Source of the DNA: Pyronema omphalodes
Taxonomy: Eukaryota > Ascomycota > Pezizomycetes > Pezizales > Pyronemataceae
Reading direction: 5' to 3'
NCBI GenBank assembly: GCA_024516155.1
Contig: JAJJXM010000022.1
Coordinates: 713,399-777,398 of the forward strand
DNA length: 64,000 nucleotides
The position numbers were made by a program, and so were the translations under genes. Below, piece after piece: positions 46,215-57,884 of the stretch (its first letter is position 1; the number at the start of each line of letters is the position of its first letter). The notes under the pieces were generated by a model. It did no database searches, was not told the DNA's origin, and saw nothing but the letters and a program-made list of their open reading frames with translations.

Positions 46215-48193
46215 GAGGAAGGGAGATGAATATTTGTTTTAGTGTTATATATCGTGGGGTCTTTCTTTGTTTTTGATTTAATATATGGGGCGTTTTATTT
46301 TGAAAGAGAAAAGTTGGCAGGGAATATGTTTTAGTACATTTATTGGTGTTAGATATGCGGGAATAGATCTTTTTGAAACTCGTGACATTGGCGTTATTGG
46401 CAATATATTACTGCAGTTCATGTGATTATTAGAGCTAGAGAGTGCTTCGGAACTTACAGGTGATAATCTGTCTCAGTAGGGATCTAGAGGTTTAGGCATA
46501 CAGAAATGTCTTCTGGCCCTCACTCTTAGTAAGTACCGTGTACTGTCCAATCCCAATGTCGAAGGCATATGCCAGAAAACGTGAAATGGCAAAGCGCAGT
46601 ACAGTGTAGAGACTATCGGTCATCTCACTAGCGCAACACTAAAATATTTCCGAAGCTCTTTCTAGCTTGCTAAAAAAAATCCATTGCCCACGTCCAACTC
46701 CCCTTTCATCCAGGGCCCCCTATAATATAGAGTAAGGTCATAATACTGTTCTATAAAATGGAATATACCGATGGGAAGTCATCCAATGTATCATCGATTG
46801 AGGACAGAAGAAAATCGTGAACCCAAGATCCTGCAATCAAGTGAAGATAAGGGTTACTACATCTACTCCACAGGAAAATTGTCTGATGTGATCCAGCACG
46901 GGAAGGCAGTTGCTATTATACAGTAGGTGTCTGGTGTTAGTATTCTTGTTACCGACCAAAAATGGATTTTTATATCACCCTGTGTGATATTATAAACGCA
47001 GTTGGTGCCAAGTGAGTTACTGAACCTTTAAAAGAAATAAACTTAATGCGCTTAGTTCCGTAAATTTTCCAAAACGTAGTACAGCATAAGGACTGGCGAA
47101 ATGTTTCTTTGATAGTATCAATAGACAATTGTGTTCTATATTAGTAAGATCTTCGACATCCAAGTAATAGTAAGGCAGACTTTGCAGTATCCATAGTTAT
47201 GTATCCTGTCCAGATAAACATGCATTATGGCAAGAGGTCTTTAAGTTGACTCCTTGCCTCTACCTTTTGCATCATATCATTATTGTACCCACAGCTTGAG
47301 GGACGTCACACGATGCTTGTATTGAAGTCATACATACCCCATTCACGTTTTCATAAAATTGATACTTGAGATTGTTGCGAGACTAACAAGATCTCAGTAC
47401 GCTCGCGTGAGGAGCCAAAAACCGGGGTATCTTGTGATCTTAGAGAATGTAAATAAAAGCTGGCATATAGAGGTTATTATATCCGTGTGCTGCCATGTTT
47501 CTATACATACAGAGGATCAGCTTGAACAATGTGTCTTGCCATTTCATTGAAAACTAACGACCATTCAGACTCACAATATCCATGATCAGGAATGATATGT
47601 TAGACCTACGAAATAATATCATCGAATATTCATCATGCACTGATGTCAATTCTGTATGCTTACAGAAATCAAAGCAAGAGAGGAAGGGATGATAAAGTGT
47701 TTCTGAGTGTGGGGAGAGATATAGAGGAGGACTTTAAGAAAGAAACTATTTCTGTATAGGCTACTTCCGTTTGTATAGTTGGCTTTCGAAGTCGGCAAAC
47801 GGGATTAAGTTGCAGAAGAAGGGGACACCGAAGGGCAGGGTGATGGTGGCTGGAAACATTCTGGAATGGTAGTGAGGAGTGGACCTGTACTGATGAGGCT
47901 CTGTATATACGAATATCAATAAGAGAAGAAAATCGTTGCCAGTTGAAATTCATGCCCCAAAAATGATCGGGTGATACTTGTTACTCGGTTTCGAGTTTCA
48001 TCGCATACTCCGAGTAATCGACATTCGAGTGATCAGCCTCGTTAGTCGCTTCCCAACAACAGCCCTGTTGCCAGCCGCGTTGAGCCTTCGGTAAGCCTTC
48101 GTAGTACGCGCTTTAACCGGTTATGACATCAGTGGTCCCCCCACCTCCATTAGGAACCCGTGGTGCACGCATCACAACCGCAGTATCACAACT
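46215..48193. other. Intergenic, about 2 kb, no gene seen
   Basis: AT-rich sequence with scattered stops in all frames. The few ORFs of 60-95 codons have no motif. T-rich DNA just after 46,214 is a plausible PDX1 polyadenylation region. Confidence 0.5.
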
Positions 48194-48606
48194 ATGTCTT
48201 CACTTCGCTATGACGTTAAACGTATTTATAAAGAGCTCGTACGTACTCCATGACTGCCCTCGTGGCCACCTCAAATCCCGTCCACGCCCAGCCATGCTTC
48301 CCTCAGCCTGGCATTACCGTGATTCACTCGCTGACAGCCACACAGCTATATCTAGGTCGCGATTACCCCCTGGGATATGCCTACTTCCGTCCACGACTTC
48401 ACAAAGCGTTCATATCGCAGAGAGGATTACAAGGGGAAGAAGAGATTCGATCAGGCATTGCGAGAGCGGAGCATGTCAAGAAGGAAATCGAGGCGCTGTA
48501 TTTTCTGAAGAAGTATCGAGCAATGAGGGAACGCTATGGGGCGTGTCCGAGTGCTGAAGTTGAGGTGGAGAGGCAAAGGGAGATTGAGGCTATGGCTGGA
48601 CAGTAA
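48194..48606 (+). CDS. LYR-motif protein, ETFRF1/LYRM5-like (101 aa)
   Basis: Exon 1 (48,194-48,238) encodes [15 protein letters not shown]. Exon 2 (48,346-48,606) resumes [20 protein letters not shown] after a 107-nt intron (GTACGT...ACACAG). The joined product has the LYR-type tripeptide region and the YPxGYxYFRxRLHKAF block typical of ETF regulatory factor 1 homologues, then [34 protein letters not shown]. The length fits the family. In animals ETFRF1 binds electron-transfer flavoprotein in mitochondria and removes its FAD; the same role here is inferred. The alternative unspliced ORF starting at 48,250 replaces the N-terminal helix by intron translation and is not preferred. The gene converges on the NDUFA5 gene, with 224 bp between stops. 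Confidence 0.85.
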
Positions 48607-48830
48607 TGCTACCTGAGATGGGGAAGAGGGGGTAGTTTATCGGGGATGTCAGTTATTTAAACTGCATCGGGGGTGGTTTTTGGAGATTATGGTTGTAATT
48701 TTGATTTATTCGCATGATATCAATGACCCGGAATTTAAGAAACTGGATGTACATTCTATACACAAATTCCTACCGCTCAAATGCTCCGCCATTCCTCCGC
48801 ACATGGATCCTTTATTCGCCAACACCGTTT

Positions 48831-49466
48831 TTAAGCAGACGCACCAGTAGCAGGCGTTCTCTCGAACGCAACCCACTGTCCCTCCTCAGGGACAACCTCA
48901 AGGGGCTCCCAAACCTGGTTCTCCTTCATAGCCTCGGCGCACTTGAGCTCGCCCCAACCCTCCTCAATAATCTCCTCAATGAGACCCTCTCCAATCTTGG
49001 CCTCAATCTCCTCGACCTGCTCAGCGGACAACTCCTCCTCCAATAGAACCTGCTTGTCCTCCGCGGGCTCCTCATAGAACTGCTTCCAGTGTTCCCACTG
49101 CTCACGTGCGTACTTCTTGTTTCCCTCGTAAAGGTCCTCGTTGAGCTCGCTCAAAGTCTTCTGGAAGTGGACGGCGAGTTCGGAGATGTGGACCTTCTCG
49201 GGTTTTCCATCGGCCCTGCGCTCGTTGAGGTATCCCTTGATTCCAGGAGGGGCAACAGCCTCGACGATAGACAAACGGTGCTTGGTCAAGTTCTCGGCGG
49301 ACTGGCGGTAGACGGAGTGTTCGGGGAGGGTTTTGAGAACATCGAGAGTGTGGTTGTAGAGCGCGATGAGAACAGGACGAGGGTGAGGGTGGGTAAGCAC
49401 TCCCGCGAGTCCGGTAGGGGTGAAGGCCTGAAGCCGGGGAGTAAGGAGGCGGAGAGAGGCGCGCAT
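48831..49466 (-). CDS. NDUFA5: NADH:ubiquinone oxidoreductase subunit NDUFA5 (29.9-kDa type), 211 aa
   Basis: A single exon. The ATG at 49,466 starts MRASLRLLTPRLQAFTPTG, a mitochondrial presequence; an upstream in-frame ATG at 49,562 would put 32 unlikely residues in front. The NDUFA5/B13 domain follows: TGLAGVLTHPHPRPVLIALY, LKTLPEHSVYRQSAENLTKH, VEAVAPPGIKGYLNER and the region HWKQFYEEP. The C-terminal half is the acidic extension typical of fungal homologues, which are longer than the animal protein of about 116 residues, ending with WEPLEVVPEEGQWVAFERTP. It is an accessory subunit in the peripheral (matrix) arm of complex I. Confidence 0.95.
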   Translation of the reverse strand: MRASLRLLTPRLQAFTPTGLAGVLTHPHPRPVLIALYNHTLDVLKTLPEHSVYRQSAENLTKHRLSIVEAVAPPGIKGYLNERRADGKPEKVHISELAVHFQKTLSELNEDLYEGNKKYAREQWEHWKQFYEEPAEDKQVLLEEELSAEQVEEIEAKIGEGLIEEIIEEGWGELKCAEAMKENQVWEPLEVVPEEGQWVAFERTPATGASA

Positions 49467-49876
49467 GGTGACTGTGGTTGAAGTCGTGATGATGAGGCGG
49501 GTGTTCGTGGGGCTACGGAATTGAGCCGCGATGAGACGCCAAGCCGGGTAGCACTTGGGCAAGGCGCTCCGTCTCCCCGCACCGGCGGTCGGGGGTGCAC
49601 TCGATACTGGACTAAGGGGGCAAAATAATCAATTGCTATTTTGCGATATTCCAATACTGAATATTTCCAATTCTGGTATTATAAGAACCGGTTCACCAGA
49701 ATTTCAGGCTCTCAAGCTGGAAGCCAAGCCATACGAGTGACTATATGTGAATATACCTGTCAGGAACGCGGCTTTTTAGTACATCTTTTTCGTGATACAG
49801 TACATATATCGTGTCCTTCATTAATAATTCAGAAGCGGAAAGTACCAAAAGGTAAGTGGTACAATTATACTCGGTG
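49467..49876. other. Intergenic: NDUFA5 promoter side
   Basis: About 400 bp without another gene. The part up to about 49,630 is the likely NDUFA5 promoter and leader, and the rest is AT-rich. Confidence 0.4.
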
Positions 49877-50139
49877 TTAATACTTAACCGCCGAACCACC
49901 GAGGACGTAAATGATCACGATTGCACCATCAGTTCCCTGATACCCAGCGCGGAAGGGCCCGACAACATAAGCACTCAAAATAATCTCAGGCCTGTTGTTA
50001 ATTTGGGGGAATTTCGGAAAAGAAAAATTTGAGCGTTCTAAATGAACCGCTGGGAATCCTGTGGTTAGATTGGAATATTCTGACGGTTTCATGAAATGAC
50101 ATGAGAAGCGCAAATACCTTGCGATCTTTCTTGCGTCAT
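49877..50139 (-). CDS. Possible spliced small protein (67 aa)
   Basis: Exon 1 is 50,139-50,118 (MTQERSQ) and exon 2 is 50,058-49,877, separated by a 59-nt intron with GTATTT donor, CTAACC branch site and ACAG acceptor. The joined frame reads MTQERSQGFPAVHLERSNF, then FPKFPQINNRPEIILSAYVV, FRAGYQGTDGAIVIIYVLGG and SAVKY before TAA. The second exon alone is an open frame of protein-like composition, with alternating hydrophobic segments suggestive of beta strands. I recognise no family. It could be a real small gene, the 3' end of a larger one whose earlier exons I missed, or a remnant. Confidence 0.4.
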
Positions 50140-50426
50140 AATCAGTGAATATTCAAAGTTTAGTATGTGGATAACATCAGACAAACTAGTAATAGACAAG
50201 CGAAATCTGAAGACAAGCTAATCTTTATCACTCTCATCACAAGAAGCAACTATGAAAGTTGTCAAAATTGATAGCCGGACATCCATCAACTACACGTACT
50301 AAGTAAATTACAGACAACTTCGTTATTCCTTTACAAACTCAAATCCAGACCAAGCCATCGCTATAACCCACATAATCACCATAATAATAAGCACAAACCC
50401 ACCGCCAGCACTACTATTTTCCCAAC

Positions 50427-52150
50427 TTACATGCCTCCGATACTGGCGGTGGAACTCGGGTTTGGGGCTGAACTAGATGCTGAAGCACTAGAATCAACTG
50501 TTGGTGCTGGCGAGACAGAGGGGCCGTATGCCGAAGAAGATGCTGTGGGAGAAGGAGCAGGGGCAGCTGGTGCAGAGGAAGCCGCTGGAGGAGCTGCTGA
50601 AGCAGTGCCAGAGGAAGCAGAACCCTGAATTATGAGCGGCTTCTCTTTGTAAAGATGAGCAATACTTTCATCGCTGAGGTGAAGGGTATCCTTCAAGACT
50701 TGTGGGGGCGTCAATCCGAGCCTGTAGTGAATTAGCTTTTAAGAGTACAATACCAATTTAGGAACTACTCACCATTGACCGGCGGAAACGTCGGTAAACT
50801 TCTTCTGCTTCAATACTTCAAGAAAGATTAAATCTGTGTCTCCAATGTTCTCCACGTAGTGGGAAGAAGCCTGGGGTACATATCCAACGTCACCGGGGTT
50901 GAAGTCAAAGGTACGAGCACTCGAGGGCGCAACAAATACAGACATTCGACCATGGCCTTGGATAAAGTAGCTCCACTCATCACTGCTTGGATGCCAATGG
51001 ACTTCACGGATAGCACCTGGTTTAACGGTAACAAGGGCAGTGCTGAAGTCAGAGGCAATTGGGAAAGTGTTGGTGTCAAGGATCTTAACGGTACCGCCAG
51101 GAACTTCGAGAGGCTTCTGTTGGCTCCAGTGGTAAGAGTAAGAGCCTTCCTCAGGGATGGATCCGGCTGGACCAATGACGTTTTGTAGATTCAAGTCCTT
51201 CGGGGGCTCGGTGCCGTTGAAGATAAAGAGTTCTTTTCCGGGGAGGTCGGCGAAAGCTTCAGTAGGGAGGTCAAGCTCCTTACTCCAGACTTCGGTGGGT
51301 GTACGCGCAAACATCTCAGAGACAAGGAATGTTTCATCCTCGGAGAAGTTGCCGTCATCGAAGATGAGCAAGAATTCGACTCCAGTATCGAGACCTTGGA
51401 TGTAGTGAGGAATTCCCGGTGGGAAAAACCACACATCTGAACGCAGGAGATGGCGTTAATTACTGTGGAAGAAGAGAGGGCGAAGAATGATGGAGAGTAC
51501 ATACCGCCTTCCGTTAGGTCATCGAAGAAAGATTGTCCCTCCTCATTTATAGCCCCAATTCGAGCATTACCTTTGATAATGTACGCCCACTCTCCAGAAG
51601 TATGCCAATGCAATTCACGGTAAGCACCTGGACCCAGTCTCATATCAACACCAGCGAACTCCTTTGCAATAGGCATGACCTTGAGATTCTGCTGTCTACT
51701 CCAACCAGCGTTATTCATTCCTAGCTTCACGTGACTGAGATCCATGGGCCAATTGAGCTGTGGAACGTCACCGGTATCACTCTGAGGGGGAGCAAGGATA
51801 TCTGGGTGTGTTCGATCAATCTCAGGCTGCTTAGGACCGGGATCACTATTGCCCTTACTGCCACGAACCGGCTGCGGCGTGGGAACATGGCTGAAATCCA
51901 ATGGGGCTCCGATTTTGTCATCTATCTGACCTGGGGCCAAATCTAACTTGTCAATGGGGATAACGGTATCCTCTGTGGATAGAGGAAGAGATGGCTGGTA
52001 GCCACGGAGAGATGTAGGACCTAGAAGAGAACCAGTAGAGGCAAATGTTCGAGTAGGAGTTGGCTGAGCCTGACGAGCTTCAAGAATAACTGCAGGCGCA
52101 GCAATAACGCTGGACGAAAGGTATATAAGAATTAGAAAGATGCTATGCAT
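50427..52150 (-). CDS. Secreted bicupin oxalate decarboxylase, 534 aa
   Basis: Three exons: 52,150-51,505, 51,436-50,773 and 50,721-50,427, with introns of 68 and 51 nt. The signal peptide is MHSIFLILIYLSSSVIAAPA; the ATG at 52,150 is chosen over one 14 codons upstream because it puts the hydrophobic core at the N-terminus. Cupin 1 carries RELHWHTSGEWAYI (HxH...E) and PPGIPHYIQG (His). Cupin 2 carries REVHWHPSSDEWSYFIQG and VPQASSHYVENIG. Together these give the full 3-His/1-Glu Mn sets of both domains. The family converts oxalate to formate and CO2, outside the cell or in the wall. After the catalytic part a Ser/Ala/Pro-rich tail of about 70 residues ends at an ATG-TAA. Just beyond, another frame encodes a hydrophobic segment, so a lost or unrecognised GPI-type tail is possible. 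Confidence 0.93.
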
Positions 52151-55100
52151 TATAAGCTTGCTGTGATGGATGTGTGTGAAGTGATGCGCCATTGGAAACG
52201 GTAGCGAACTATGGGGACTTTATATTGCAATCATCAGCTAGAGTTAGTTACCCTCGGTAAAGGGAGGGGGGCCGCTTTTTCGATAATGTTTCTTCAAGAC
52301 ACAGAACCAGAACATCGGTGGTTTACAGATTGAAACACCGATCCGCCTTGAGTTCTCGTAGCCGTGGACGGCGATATCCATTTTCCAATCTGCCTTCCAT
52401 GATAAGTTCGTGATTAATGTGTCGAGTATATTGCTTTGACCGGAGCATCCGCGAGGTACACCGCGTATAATCTTAGAACGAGCACACGATTCACGGACCT
52501 TTCCCGCGCTGTATTTGGATGATGACGTTGAATAGGCATCTAGGGGCTCCGGTAAACATGGGCACTGGATCACGCAACCACACCACCATCGCCGAATCCC
52601 GACCATTTAAATGTTGAATTCTTCAGCTATTATGAGCTATTCTGATTTCTGCAACGGCGTTGGAAGTCGGAGTTCTACTCGCCCACGGGTATATGCTGGA
52701 GAGGTTTGTTTTCAGTAGAGCTCCTATGACCATTATTACTGATGTTTCTCTGCCCGGCAGTTTTGGCGGTTATAATAAGCTTTTTACCAGATGCCTCACA
52801 CGGACTAGCTAAGGTGCGGCGCGATAGGAGCCCACAACTGATAGACAAGCATTGAGACATCATTTTACCCAAGAGAATTTAAACGGCGAAGGTTTGCCCA
52901 TTACAACTACCACTGGATATGTTTTTCAAGGCACCCGACTACCCTGGTCATCAGTCCAGAAATTTCCATATTTTTTTGTAAAAATTATGTTTTTAAGATT
53001 TACAGTTCTTTCTAATCCCCCTGGTCTGTAAATATAACGGGTGTGCGTATGGTGCTTTATGTGTAGGTGTGTTGCGTTGGATTGTGCAGATCATACAGGT
53101 ACTGCCGTTCTCGCAAATTGTCAAGCTTAGGGTTCGGGGTTATAGCAACTGTCAGGGTATACACGCGAGCTGGGGTTGATGCTTGCTTGTCCGACTTGAG
53201 ATAATCAGCACGGATATTAACTTATCGGGGAAGAGTCGGAAATCTTGTGGAAAAGACGCCTTTTATGTGAGTTAAGTTGAGGTCCTTTACCCGAGAAATT
53301 GACGTAATGTTCTCTCTTTTGCTCCAAATTTTGCAGAGCATCTCCACTATTCAGACCGCTAGTGACACGCGAGTGGACCATCTCGCAAGGCTGAATTCTA
53401 AACGAACTCGACGCAAACATATTCATGTACTCAATAGAATCGAAACTAATATGATATCCGAGACATAAATCCAATGTGACCATCTCTGTTTGCTGAGTTT
53501 GATGGTAGTGAATCCAGGTGGAGTAGGGTTGAAGGATAATGTAACGTTCCCACTTTATCCCTTCTGTGGCATATGGGACCAGCAGATAATGAGATTATCA
53601 TTTCTCCTCGGGAGGGTTGTTTACATGCCGCTGAACTTATCACTTGAGGCTTATGGCATGCCAGCACCTTCAGATAGCGCCCGTTTTGACGGCCCGAGAT
53701 TACTGTGTTACGCATTTGTATATTTCAAGGTTGCGGAAATCCTCACCCACTTCCCGCGAGGAAATCTGCAGACTCTCCTATACAATAGCCTGAGCAATAT
53801 TAACCAGCAAGTTCCGCGGACATATTCCTGTCTTCTATATACAAATATTTGAGGAGATATTGGGTACAAGTGTAATTATTCTCTTTCCAACGATGGCACA
53901 CGGTCGTTATCTCAAAGACATCGGTCACTGCATGGGTTAGCTGGTATTCGTCATGCGGTTACAAGTACCACGAGCATACGGTATGTACAGCCTCGCGGGG
54001 ATTGACCGGAGTACCGGGATCCAAACTTATACACCGCCGGTGCCGAAGATCCGTATTTGACGGGAATTGTATGCCGTCTTGTCATGGCCAATTACGGTAT
54101 TTTGCCGCCAAGGATATTATGGTTTATGCATATTAAGTGACTTTTTCTGTATGGACGTTGAATATTTATTATATCAATTCTAATATTGATTTACAAAATT
54201 GATTTAATTTTGGGTTATTGTACTCGCCTTCAAATATTACGTAACGATAAAAGCAACGCCTTGTGGGAATGTGTGGTCGCGTGAGGTGGGCCGGCTATAT
54301 TTGGATTCTAGTACAAGGATAAAAACATCAAGTTCCAGCTACACGTGAGTGGGAAAATGTGGAAAGACGGCTAGTGGAGCTTACGCGAGTTAAACAGATG
54401 CAAACCCACTCGATGATCTATGGAAGAACAGGAAACATCACTCCAAAAATTGAACGTAAAAACTTACCAGCTACGATCGAAAGTGTGCAAACAAAGAAAT
54501 TTCGCACCATTATTACACCGGCTATACTGCAATTCCCAAGATTACTGAGCCTGTCACCTGTTAATATTTGTACAGAACCACGGAAATCCGCGACAATGTC
54601 CACCCAACTTCGGTAAGTCCCTTCTCTGTACCGCCATCTATGTTCCGATTTCAGGAGGATAAAAAAATCTATTCGACTGCGTACCTGAGTGAGAAATCGC
54701 AGATCTCCGTGGCCAACCTCGAATTTGAGAACTAAAAACACAAAAATGCCTCCGCTGACAAATTTTGATCAACAAAGAACCTAGTACCTACCGTGACACT
54801 TTCTAGAAGAAAATCAAGAGACCAACTCTTATACATAGCAGAGCTGAGAAGCTGTGCTATGCAAGGCATTACAATAGTCCAGAACGAACATGAAACTCTC
54901 TAAGAAAAGGACATACCACAACAGGAAGTCAAACGGAGTAGCAAGCTGCAGCTTATCCGCGGGAATATGAAATGCTATGTACGTTTTATTCCGAAAAATT
55001 TTCAAAATATGTGACGCGCGAGTCAATTAACAGTGGAGAATTTAGTTTTCCAAATGGTGTTCTATAACATTGTACAAAACGTACGATGCAGTGTATGGCT

Positions 55101-57881
55101 TGCAAAGATGAACTCAGTAAGTCCAAGATTCCACCGGAGTTGAAGATAGAATAAAAACATTACTCGAATGCGCATGTCATGAATGAGGACATTTTTGTGA
55201 AGGGCTTCACCGAAGAAGAATTGAAACCCGTGCGAGGGGTTCGTAATAACTAATGGCTCAACTACGTTCGTCATTTGCAAGGTAATCACTGAAGTAGGAT
55301 TGAAGAATGATACACATATAACTACATAACTGTCGTGCAATCCAGAGGTTTTTCTGCTACACTGGTTCATTAGCAGCGTATCGAAATCTATTTGGGTCAT
55401 GATTTATTCCCCACCCTGGGAGTATCCGAAGCTGTTTTAATACACATTTTAATAATTCCCAGGGACGGAAAACACTATCATGGGGGATCATATATGATAA
55501 TCGCCGCTAATGCAGCGGGAGACTCTACTTTCTTCGGGCAGGCAGGGTCTATTGTGCAGCGATGTATGCTAAGAAATGTCGATGCAAAATATCTGTTGTA
55601 AGTGCTAGGACTCACCGACATCGGCTCATCATTTTATACTTCGTTATGCCAGCCAATCAGCCGAGTATGTACCCCTCCAACCCCGCTTCTCAGTATTAGA
55701 GGGCCAAAAGGAGTACACTTGAATAGGTACAACTGGACACTCTCTGAAATGTTATGAAATCTAATAGTTTCATTCATTCGAGTGCAATGGGGAACAGAAA
55801 GTCTGCCCACGATCATGAATGATAACTCGTTTGAATCAGCTATACAATGATATATTACAGTCCGGTGCGGCGCTTGGACTGGCACTGGCAGTCATTTTCA
55901 AACTGTGGACCGGACCGCCAGTAGGTGACTATACGCAACCACGAGATCACAAGGGATCACTCGCAGGCGATCATGGGTGACCGTAGGTGACTGCATTTTT
56001 AGTTTTTCTAGACACACCACAACAGCGCTAATTCAATGCCAACTTTCTCGCTTATATTTCCCAGTTGGGATATACCAGAGTATTCTCACGGCCTCATCGA
56101 CCAACCATCCCCTACAGCCCTGGCGTCCCCACAGCTGGCTGTCAAGGTGTGGTACCCAGTCATTATCATAAGTCCGGTCAGGGTTTTGAGGGAGGATTAG
56201 TACAGGAATCCCGGTTACTGTTGACCTTGTTTCGTTGTTGTTGTCCCAGTCATCAGAGTGTTGTGTCATGATGTCGGAGCAATGGGAGATGGAGAATGCA
56301 AGGGGAGCATGTTAGTGATAGTTGATGGCAGGCCGGTAGAAGGCGGCACGGCCAAGGCAGGAAGGTGTCACGGCTCAACCTTGTTGACTGCTTGTACCGT
56401 TGTTGTTGTCATCGTTGTTATGTCGCCGTGTGCCGTGCCATGTTGTTGCTTATTGTGTTGTTGTTGTTGAGCTGTGATAGATGTGTCATAGCTGGATTGT
56501 GATCAGTAGATGGAGAAAGGTTGTCAGACATGTCGCGATGATAGTTGAGGGTTCGGCAGGAGTGCTGACCGCTCTCTTGTACATCCGGAGGTCCTCCTCC
56601 CCTTCGTTGTGGTTCTCCATCAAACATCTTGTGCTTCTTTCTTGTCTCTGAGCTAATACTAATTCCTGTCTCTTCTCTCTTTCGGCTAGGCAATGTAACC
56701 AACATCCATCTATGCCCATCTTTCGAGGCAATGTATTTACAGGCAAGACTTTCATCATGTATACTGTCTGTTGTATTCGTGTAGATCTTCCTCTTTGTAT
56801 TTTAAACATTTCCATTATTTAGCGTGCGATAGGTATACAGTGGCGGAAACCTGACTACTCCTCGGCTTCATCGCCTCACCGCACCATACACCGTTCGTCG
56901 CCAGTCGCGAGTTATCAACGCAGAATCCACAATTGTATAATCATGGTTCCCAGAAAACAGATGAAAGAATTCAAATGAATAAGATAAATATACAATCTAA
57001 ATTACGTGGGAACGTTACATATTTTCTAACTGTGTTTCGCTGCTTGGAGACTCACCAAGTGTCACTTATTGGACCGCCACAGTTAGTCTACATGTGCACA
57101 GTCGACACTTCGCAGTCACCTCGCTTCGACCCCACACGCGCAAAGTGAGAGAGGCGGGTTAAAGATTGATTTTAACATCAAGTGACTTTCCCATTCCGTG
57201 ATTCTCACATCAAGTGATATCGTTAAGACTCCTGGTTCCGGATATGCAACTAGCTATATAATCCCCCCTTCCTCCCCATTTTCTTCTTTCCTTTCTTTCT
57301 TCTTCGGCGTTATATGATGCAATATTGTTTGACATATAGTTGATGTTTTTTGACATATATTTGAAATATTCTACCATATTATGCAGATCTTTGTTTTTTT
57401 TTTGGTTTCTCTTTCCCCCTTACATATCTTTGTGGGGCACTTGTTTTTCCTTCTTATTGCTTACTATCAAATATTGGATTGGAGTATCTCCACTACCACA
57501 ACTGGGAATCCGGAAGAAGCCGGGCTTGTCAGGTAAAACTCAGATGAACTATGTTTTTCGTCCTTTTTCATTTTCTTCTTGATTTTTTCACTAGGTATCT
57601 CTAGGTCGATTTCGATCTAGGTCTCATCCTCTCTAGGAATCTGTCTCTTTCGAGGTATGTCGTTACATCGTTTGTTGTTCGGGAATCGGTAGAACAGGGC
57701 ACCCTCCTCCGGTGTAAAGCCTAATGAAAGGTATCGATCTTTTTGCTTTTTATTTTCTGATTATCCGCTTGGATAGCATGCGTTTTCTTTCCGTTAGTAA
57801 TACTACGCCCTCCGTCTCTTTGATTTCAACATTCCCAACCTTTGACACTCTCATCTCCACTTGTCCGTCTCTCCTCTTCTC
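52151..57881. other. Subtelomere-proximal gene-poor region
   Basis: I found no gene with recognisable domains. Minus-strand ORFs at 54,418-54,741 and 55,062-55,400 have protein-like stretches and candidate splice sites but no coherent multi-exon model, so they may be remnants. At 55,860-55,985 there is a GTCCGGT / GGACCGGACCGCC and GTGACC-repeat patch related to the palindromic repeats near 15 kb. Confidence 0.5.
55860..55985. repeat. GGACCGGACC / GTGACC repeat patch
   Basis: AGTCCGGTGCGGC, GGACTGGCACTGGCAGTC, GTGGACCGGACCGCC and repeated GGTGACYRTAGGTGACT words resemble the ends of the degenerate repeats at 15,010-15,100 and 15,700-15,890. Confidence 0.45.
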
Positions 57882-57884
57882 TGA

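Noticed and set aside
48123..48557. 144-codon plus-strand ORF overlapping the LYR gene
   Set aside because: Wrong frame. The spliced LYR product has the conserved family sequence and this ORF does not.
50323..50427. Extra exon of the oxalate decarboxylase using the GTAAGT overlapping its stop
   Set aside because: The nearest acceptors give a 17-nt intron (too short) or a 70-nt intron leading to only a few more residues and no hydrophobic tail, so the simple stop was kept in the annotation and the oddity reported as a finding.
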